Source: Ostrinia nubilalis
Taxonomy: Eukaryota > Arthropoda > Insecta > Lepidoptera > Crambidae
Reading direction: 5' to 3'
Assembly (NCBI RefSeq): GCF_963855985.1
Contig: NC_087112.1
Location: 4,218,501 to 4,282,500, forward strand
Length of the DNA stretch: 64,000 nucleotides
Shown here: piece by piece, positions 58,452-64,000 of the stretch
How the letters are laid out: each line of letters begins with the position of its first letter
Numbering within the stretch: the first letter of the stretch is position 1
The notes under the pieces: model-generated
Seen by the model: the letters and a program-made list of their open reading frames with translations, nothing else
Databases searched by the model: none
Told to the model about the DNA's origin: nothing
Position numbers and translations under genes: made by a program

Positions 58452-59552
58452 CGTTTATAATAAAAAAATCAATCGAACATACTAAGATGACTATCCACTT
58501 GAATCTCAGTGTGACAAACTAGCACTTAACTACAAGGACGCTGGTCCAGTAGGGGGTAGGGGGGAGGTAACGACATAATTACCAATTATGATAATAGAGA
58601 ACCAATTACCAGCGCCGAGAGTTACAGTAAGTAATTAGCATTAATAATATCTTAGACTACGTAATCATGCGGGTTTCTCATCGAAAAATGAAAATATCGA
58701 GCAGACGAGCGGGTCCATAATGGTTAAGAGGCCTACCTCTTGCCGTTGATTTACAAAACTTGAGCCAAGCTGTTCATTAATAAACGGTAGAGGACTGTCT
58801 TATTGCCTAAAATAAAAACAAATGACAGGCTAAATGACAGTTTTAGCCGATTTTAAAGAAAGAAGTGCTACAGTATCTGTATTATTTTCAAATACATCAA
58901 GACAGTAAAATGGCTAAGGGCTTTTTGAGCCAAATGTCAATGTGGTGATGATTGCTCATCCACTGAACCAATATGTAAGTATCTTACTTGTTTAAAAATA
59001 GAAAAAGCATACTTTTGCTCAACTGATGCACCTCTTTTTAACTTGAGACCACATATTTTATTGTACCACATATCTCTGTGAATAAATATTCTTTGAATCA
59101 AACTTTTGAGAGGGCTTAAATTTCGCTTTTGGATCAATAAAGCCTTACTAATTGTAAAATCATAATCTCTCCTTTTCTAAAAACAATTTAACTTCTAAAT
59201 ATTATAATCAACAATTTCTAATACTGCGATCTTGTCGGGTCAAGTAATAAGATAAGTTTTCTAGTTATCTTCAGTCCAGTCAGTTATGCGACCCCATTAT
59301 AATAATTACATGATCCTTGTAGCCAATTACAAGTTTGCAATATATTGCTAATACACAACCATTTTTCTTAATAGCAGATCAAGCTAAATACAGTATCTTG
59401 TGTGGTTGGAATAGGTGTGATTTTCCAATAAAAATATACCTACCTTGATGGTGAAGATTGTCAAGTACCTACCTTTTAGCTGACTGACCATATCATTATG
59501 AGACTTGATAGGAAAACAAATAAGTAACTGTACAGAATAAACCGGTTAGCAT

Positions 59553-59715
59553 AAAGTTCTTTTTTCGAATTTTAAATTCCTTATCCAAAAAAAGAGAAAA
59601 ATCACGAATATCATCAAAGGTTCTTTTTTCAAATTTTAAATTCCTCATAAAAAAAAGAAAAATCACGAATATCATCAAAGGTTCGTTTTTCGAATTTTAA
59701 ATTGCTTATCGAACA
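59553..59715 (+). repeat. Tandem repeat, about 2.5 units of 61-64 bp
   Basis: ttcttttttcgaattttaaa starts at 59557 and recurs, with small changes, at 59621 and 59682. aaatcacgaatatcatcaaa fills each unit's second half. Copies are over 90% alike by eye, so the duplication is recent. The minus-strand ORF here is a repeat artefact. Confidence 0.85.
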
Positions 59716-59780
59716 AAGATTTAAAAAAAAAATAGGAATGCATGTTCTCGATACTAAATTGCAAACAACAAAATGAGCAG

Positions 59781-59960
59781 TGTGCCTACCATGAGTTTAC
59801 GTTAGGTGTGCTCGCTAGCGACTGCGTAAAAAAATGACATTTAAATGTATGACATATTGTGCAGCGCCCTTAGCGGCTACTTTCAAGAAATAAAATCTTC
59901 ATAGAATTTTTTGACGTATTCGCTAGCGAGCTCACCTAACGTAAACTCATGGTAGGCACA
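59781..59960. mobile_element. MITE with tgtgcctaccatgagtttac ends (180 bp)
   Basis: tgtgcctaccatgagtttac then gttaggtg at the left is the exact inverse of cacctaacgtaaactcatgg then taggcaca at the right. The inner ctcgctagcgac / ttcgctagcgag pair adds to the stem. Related to 46779-46961. Confidence 0.85.
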
Positions 59961-60635
59961 CAGTTCTCATCTCATCATTTTACTATTTTGTTGTTAAATA
60001 GCATTTATTACAAACATTATAAGATTCCCCAGCGTTTAATTTGGATGTACCAGTCTGTACTATGTTTTCATCCAAAAGATTTTATGAAAAAATAAATCTA
60101 AGAGGATGCCAGTCTCTTCAATGAGTCACATATTTCAGCAAGGTGCTAGACAAAAATCATTCTTCACGCCATAGCATGTGCTAGCAAGTGATAGCTCATA
60201 AGCTATACGTAGTACTTATTATTATTCTGTGCTATCACTCCCTAACATGGTAGTACACTGGTAAACGTTTCGACTGGAAACTTTTTTCATTAAAACAATA
60301 ATTACCTTAGAACATGTGCGTTAACTCATTACGCCATATTTATGCAAAATAATGCACTGTTTGACATTTATGATAATTCGTAGATAGCGAACTGAGTTAC
60401 AGAACTTGAGGTATGATTGAGCTCATTTACAATTCAATGCGTTCAGTGTTAGTTATTAATTTCACGGGCCATATAGAGAGGTGCGTGGGCGCAACATACT
60501 TCCTATGATAGGGTTTATGTGGGCAGTTGCATTGGCCTGTATTGGATTTGCAGAATGCACTGGAAGTGGTCAGGCAAAGCTTTGTTGCACCTGGGTTTGA
60601 TTGAAGTTACTTGGATACTTTTTTTATTTTTTAAC

Positions 60636-60755
60636 GGGACTATTCCCACCTCTCGTTCCCACCACTGCAACTCCTGTGTAGCGATCTACAGCTTGACCGC
60701 TATAAAAACCCAACCAATGAAGGTCAAGTTTGTCCAAGGGGAAAGTTAAATCATC
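60636..60755 (+). repeat. SINE-like family copy
   Basis: gggactattcccacctctcg, ttcccaccactgcaactcct, gtgtagcgatctacagcttg (missing caggat), aacccaaccaatgaaggtca, agtttgtccaaggggaaag. It follows a T-rich run at 60620-60632. Confidence 0.7.
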
Positions 60756-61144
60756 TAGCCCATAGAAGCGCTGATACTTATTTTTGTATCCAATTATCTT
60801 ATAATAAACACAAGCTATTTCTGTTCCTCTCTTATCTGCTTTCTTGAGTGAAAGAAAGAAAGAGATAGAACCGAAATCTTCCTTCAAGATAGCTAAAGAA
60901 TTTGTGTAAACAGAGCGCTGTCATTAAATTTTGATTAAACAGGATATTATTGACTTTTTGATAGAATCCTTGCTACAGCAGGATGTTTAATATTAATTAT
61001 AAAATAGCCATTAGTTGATTATTATCGAATCAAGAACTAAAGTACACAGAATGAGCAGGGTGATGTGGTCATAGCGAGGGTACAGGATAGATTGGGAGAG
61101 GACTGGCATAAGAAATACAAGTTCGAAAGAGCACAATTTAGGAG

Positions 61145-61366
61145 TTTTCCAGCGACTTGGCCCACTTTTAGCTTGGTCCACGGGCCATGTCGCCGGTTGG
61201 AGTTTTTAAAAAAATTTTGGGCCCATCTTTAATGTTTTATTAATAAATTCAACACCAAAATCGACAAAAATCTACTCTAGAATCTTGCTGGAAGAAAGAT
61301 ATTTAAAAATCAATCCTGCGACTTGGCCCATGGATCAAGCCAAAAGTCGGCCAAATCGCTGGAATC
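61145..61366. mobile_element. MITE with agtcttccagcgacttggcc ends, copy 3
   Basis: ttttccagcgacttggccca, cttttagcttggtccacggg at the left; cgacttggcccatggatcaa, gccaaaagtcggccaaatcg then ctggaa at the right. The shared centre atgttttattaataaatt is also in copies 1 and 2. Confidence 0.8.
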
Positions 61367-61627
61367 TGGAATGGATCGCCGGACCTGGAAGACTCAGAAA
61401 TACAAGTTCGATAGAGCCTAATTTTGGCGATCTTATCGCAAGGAAGCGATATCATTCAGATAACCCAGAGGAAAACAAGGAGAAAAATAGTCATACAACC
61501 TACAATAAGACTAAAGTGATATAATATTATAATTATAATCCGTCGCTTCCAGCAACCCGATCCGTCACCTTCACAATGCATTAGCCATGCAAGTTAGTGC
61601 ATCTGCGACCATTTGTCGCTACTTGTT

Positions 61628-61690
61628 TCCGTTACTGGCATTGAATATGCTAATCGCGGTCCAAGGTTCGATCCCTAGGAATTTGCATGC
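61628..61690 (+). repeat. tRNA-like SINE fragment
   Basis: ttactggcattgaatatgct is followed by ggtccaaggttcgatcccta, a B-box-like word. No acceptor stem. Confidence 0.35.
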
Positions 61691-61829
61691 TTAACTTTAA
61701 TTGGCGATTGAATTGTGTTAGATTAGCTGAATACGACTGCTTGGAAAGTTCTGGATTTGTTGGTCAGGGTCAGGACAAAATTGGTAATTTAATATTGAAT
61801 ACATAATCGGTTAAAATTAAGTTATTGGA

Positions 61830-61985
61830 TTAGCTTTCCGCCCGCGGCTTCGCTCGCGTGGAATTTTGTCTGTCACAGAAAAACTTTCTGGAGTAGATAC
61901 CTACTATCTTAATTTTGTGTTATCTTGGTACGTATTAAAATAAAACCAGTCGCCCGGCAGTCGTAGTAGGTTCGATTCCCGCAAA
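61830..61985. repeat. Helitron-like end followed by B-box fragment
   Basis: ttagctttccgcccgcggct then tcgctcgcgtggaattttgt (61830-61880) is a terminal piece of the Helitron-like repeat. At about 61966-61980 taggttcgattcccgc is a B-box-like SINE scrap. Confidence 0.45.
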
Positions 61986-62204
61986 ATTATACGATCAAAT
62001 AATTGCTTAAAGGCGATTACATAAACTATATTACATGTATCAATAATAGTACAACTTTCATATTTCTGCTAACACTCTAAATAATGCGTCTTACTATCTA
62101 GAAAGACAGCCCTAGAGATGGTGTAAAATTTTATTGTTTTCTAGTCACGAGCATACACTATGCTTATTATCCCATAAAAACTTTTATATATTTTTACTTA
62201 CACT

Positions 62205-62350
62205 TATGGCGCAGTTACACTATGCGGGAAATTGCTCGAACAAAATCGCGAGCACGCACACCGAAGTATGGGCGACGCACGGCGAAGCTTACTAATGTGC
62301 GTGTTTACACTATGTGCCTCGATCAATTTCAATAGTGTAACAGCGCCATT
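62205..62350. mobile_element. MITE with atggcgcagttacactatg ends (146 bp)
   Basis: tatggcgcagttacactatg at the left and atagtgtaacagcgccatta at the right are inverted. The inner atttcaatagtg / gggaaattgctcg and gtgcgtgtttacactatgtg words are typical of a common moth MITE. Confidence 0.7.
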
Positions 62351-62647
62351 AAATAAATGTTATAATTTTAGTATTTATAAAGAGCTATGCATATTAATTT
62401 TCAATTGAGTCCGTTTATCACTTAATCGTTTCCTTGCTCTATTATACCCACAAGTTACATTGAAAAACATGTTTAGATAAGAAATCGGATAACATTATGA
62501 TGTAAAAGATCTTATCGTGGTACGCATTGCGATCGATAAAATGATCTGTGGAAGAAACTACTGTAACATTGATGTTAGAATGTGCCTTAGTTGCTTAAAA
62601 TTTCCTTGGTTCTAGCGTCCCGGAAATTCAAATGAAATATAATACTA

Positions 62648-62839
62648 CTAGCTTTTGCCCGCGGCTTCACTCGCGTGAAATTGAGTGTCACAGATCGGCA
62701 TAAATTATAGCCTGTATGTTAATCTGGGTTACAAACAATAATACTGTAAAATTTCAACAAAATCCGTTCAGTAGTTTTTGCGTGAAAGAGTAACAAACAT
62801 CCAGACATCCAAACTTTCGCATTTATAATATTAGTAGGA
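62648..62839 (-). mobile_element. Non-autonomous Helitron-like element (192 bp)
   Basis: On the minus strand it starts TCCTACTAATATTATAAATG after an A and ends ccgcgggcaaaagCTAG before a T, as at 16383-16579. It is followed at once by two more aggat units (62840-62850), so it sits at an (AGGAT)n microsatellite. Confidence 0.75.
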
Positions 62840-62854
62840 TAGGATAGGATAATT

Positions 62855-62895
62855 TTAACCGACTTCAACAAAAGGAGGAGGTTCTCAATTCGGTT
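62855..62895 (+). repeat. RTE-type retroposon tail scrap
   Basis: ttaaccgacttcaacaaaag then gaggaggttctcaattcggt is a widely seen lepidopteran LINE 3' motif. Confidence 0.5.
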
Positions 62896-63149
62896 AGTAT
62901 TTTTTTATTAAACTTTAAGTAAATTATGTTAATTATTTCAATACAACGTTATTGTTTCAACTTATTTGCTACAATGGACTTCTATATGGACTTGACCTAA
63001 ACTTAGCAACACCCACAGCTCTGTGAAAGTTAAATTCACCATTAGTGCAACATAGAGCAAGATACCCAGTTAACCATTGTTTACATACAGTTTCTCTACA
63101 TCGACCATGATATGGACATGGACAGACGACCTTATAAAGGTAGAAGGAA

Positions 63150-63230
63150 GCTGCTTCGAACCGGCCAATCTGGCAATCATTAGGGAAGGCCTATTTTCAG
63201 CAGTGGACGTCCTGTGGCTTAAATTATAAC
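63150..63230 (+). pseudogene. LINE C-terminal scrap, RTE-like
   Basis: ccggccaatctggcaatcat, tagggaaggcctattttcag and cagtggacgtcctgtggctt are the nucleotide counterpart of the 21225-21440 C-terminus with internal deletions. Confidence 0.55.
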
Positions 63231-63784
63231 CATAAACAAAAAAAAACTGTGTTCGATCTAAAAACCTACAACTTTATGGACATCGTAAAACAGCCAAAAA
63301 CAAGACAAATAAAAATCTCTACTCGCATAGAAAGCGGGCTTTTATCAGCGAATCAATAATGTACTATCGAATATCGGATAAGGCTTATCAGTCGCCACGA
63401 ACACGTGCCACAGAGCAGCAGTGAACAGTAGCTAGTTTGGACAGCTGGGGGTTTTGGACGTGGGTTATGGGCGGTTGTCTTGCATGTGGTATTAGGATAG
63501 TACAGTGCTAGTCACGACCGTTTGTGTAAGCGTTAATGACAGTAGAAACGATAGAACGCTCCTACGAATCACAGCTTTGTAGAAAACGTTTGTGAGAATT
63601 GGGTAGCACTTTTCGATGACAAAATGAAGATATTTGTAGTTGTTTTAACTGTGGAGTGATCCCTAATTTGATCACTTCTATTGAAGGTTTATGTAGGACA
63701 ACAGTTTATGTAGGCAACATATATAAAATCATCCTCTGTCAATAGTAGCGTCCTATGTTCTTCTGATTAATTTGGTTGCGAGTC

Positions 63785-63909
63785 CATTGACAGTTTAACT
63801 TTCCCTCGTGACAAACTTGCCCATCACTGGTTGGGTTTTATTGGCGGTCAAGCTGTAGATCCTGGCTACACAGGAGTTGCAGTGGGAGCGAGAGGTGGGA
63901 ATAGTCCCT
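63785..63909 (-). repeat. SINE-like family copy, minus strand
   Basis: aactttccctcgtgacaaac, ttgcccatcactggttgggt, ttattggcggtcaagctgta, gatcctggctacacaggagt, gagcgagaggtgggaatagt then ccc. Full-length relative of the 55371 copy. Confidence 0.75.
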
Positions 63910-64000
63910 ATCAGCGTTAGCGTTATACAGTGTAGTAACGCTAAAGGTACTCGGTATTTATCGATAACGTTATCACAACTTGGCCTGTCAGCGTTCCGGG

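Larger units (their letters stand above)
51430..64000 (+). other. pan: pan intron 2, continuing past the window
   Basis: Starts gtaagt. No further plus-strand exon with TCF-like sequence was found in 12.5 kb, so the intron is long. Between 51680 and 55150 nothing is recognised; ORFs at 52181, 52505, 53179, 53526, 53720 and 54066 have no family signal. Repeats resume at 55.15 kb. 57861-58230 and 58452-59552 are plain non-coding sequence. Confidence 0.7.

Noticed and set aside
61640..61690. Possible tRNA gene (B-box ggttcgatccc)
   Set aside because: No cloverleaf; acceptor and D stems do not pair. The other B-box sites at 675, 12680, 18795, 45370 and 61970 fail in the same way and are scored as SINE parts.

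Overview
The window is AT-rich, intron- and repeat-laden animal DNA, almost certainly from a moth or butterfly. No long open reading frame is present. Most of what can be recognised is short dispersed repeats of types I know from lepidopteran genomes: Helitron-like ends of the 'cttttgcccgcggcttc' type, foldback MITEs, tRNA-derived SINE pieces and RTE-like LINE tails. The family assignments come from memory and motif reading, because no database search was possible.

Two coding segments can be supported. The clear one is the first coding exon of the TCF/LEF transcription factor pangolin (pan), plus strand, 51256-51429. It encodes the N-terminal beta-catenin(Armadillo)-binding domain and ends in a perfect GTAAGT donor. 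A good acceptor at 51008-51009 puts a 246-nt leader ahead of the start codon. The most likely upstream exon is 34598-34765, in a CpG-rich promoter-like block (33.4-34.85 kb) that carries an initiator/DPE pair and a GTATGT donor. The window would then hold pan exon 1, a 16.2-kb first intron, exon 2 and more than 12.5 kb of the next intron; the HMG box and the rest of the protein lie beyond 64000. The reconstructed leader holds several upstream ORFs, the last overlapping the pan start as ATGA. The second, weaker segment is a minus-strand exon at 17089-17206: a signal peptide followed by GTAAGT in phase 1. It would be the first coding exon of an unidentified secreted or membrane protein transcribed toward position 1.

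Layout: 0-17 kb is intergenic or intronic DNA with scattered MITEs. 17-22 kb has the signal-peptide exon and dense MITEs and SINEs. 22.0-27.2 kb is a divergent tandem array followed by a nest of elements, with a TIR element split by a 4-kb TA-flanked TIR element that in turn holds a dead LINE fragment and a foldback element. 27-33 kb has MITEs, seven-copy-family SINE-like repeats and a hAT MITE with a perfect 8-bp target duplication. 33.4-34.85 kb is the promoter block. 34.85-43.8 kb is notably free of recognisable repeats. 43.8-51 kb has a nested hAT and other MITEs, then pan exon 2. 51.4-64 kb is pan intron with MITEs, Helitron fragments and SINEs.

I found no CRISPR, operon, virus or toxin system, and nothing I would call a new molecular system. 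The items most worth a second look are the pan leader architecture, the signal-peptide exon and the nested transposon block.
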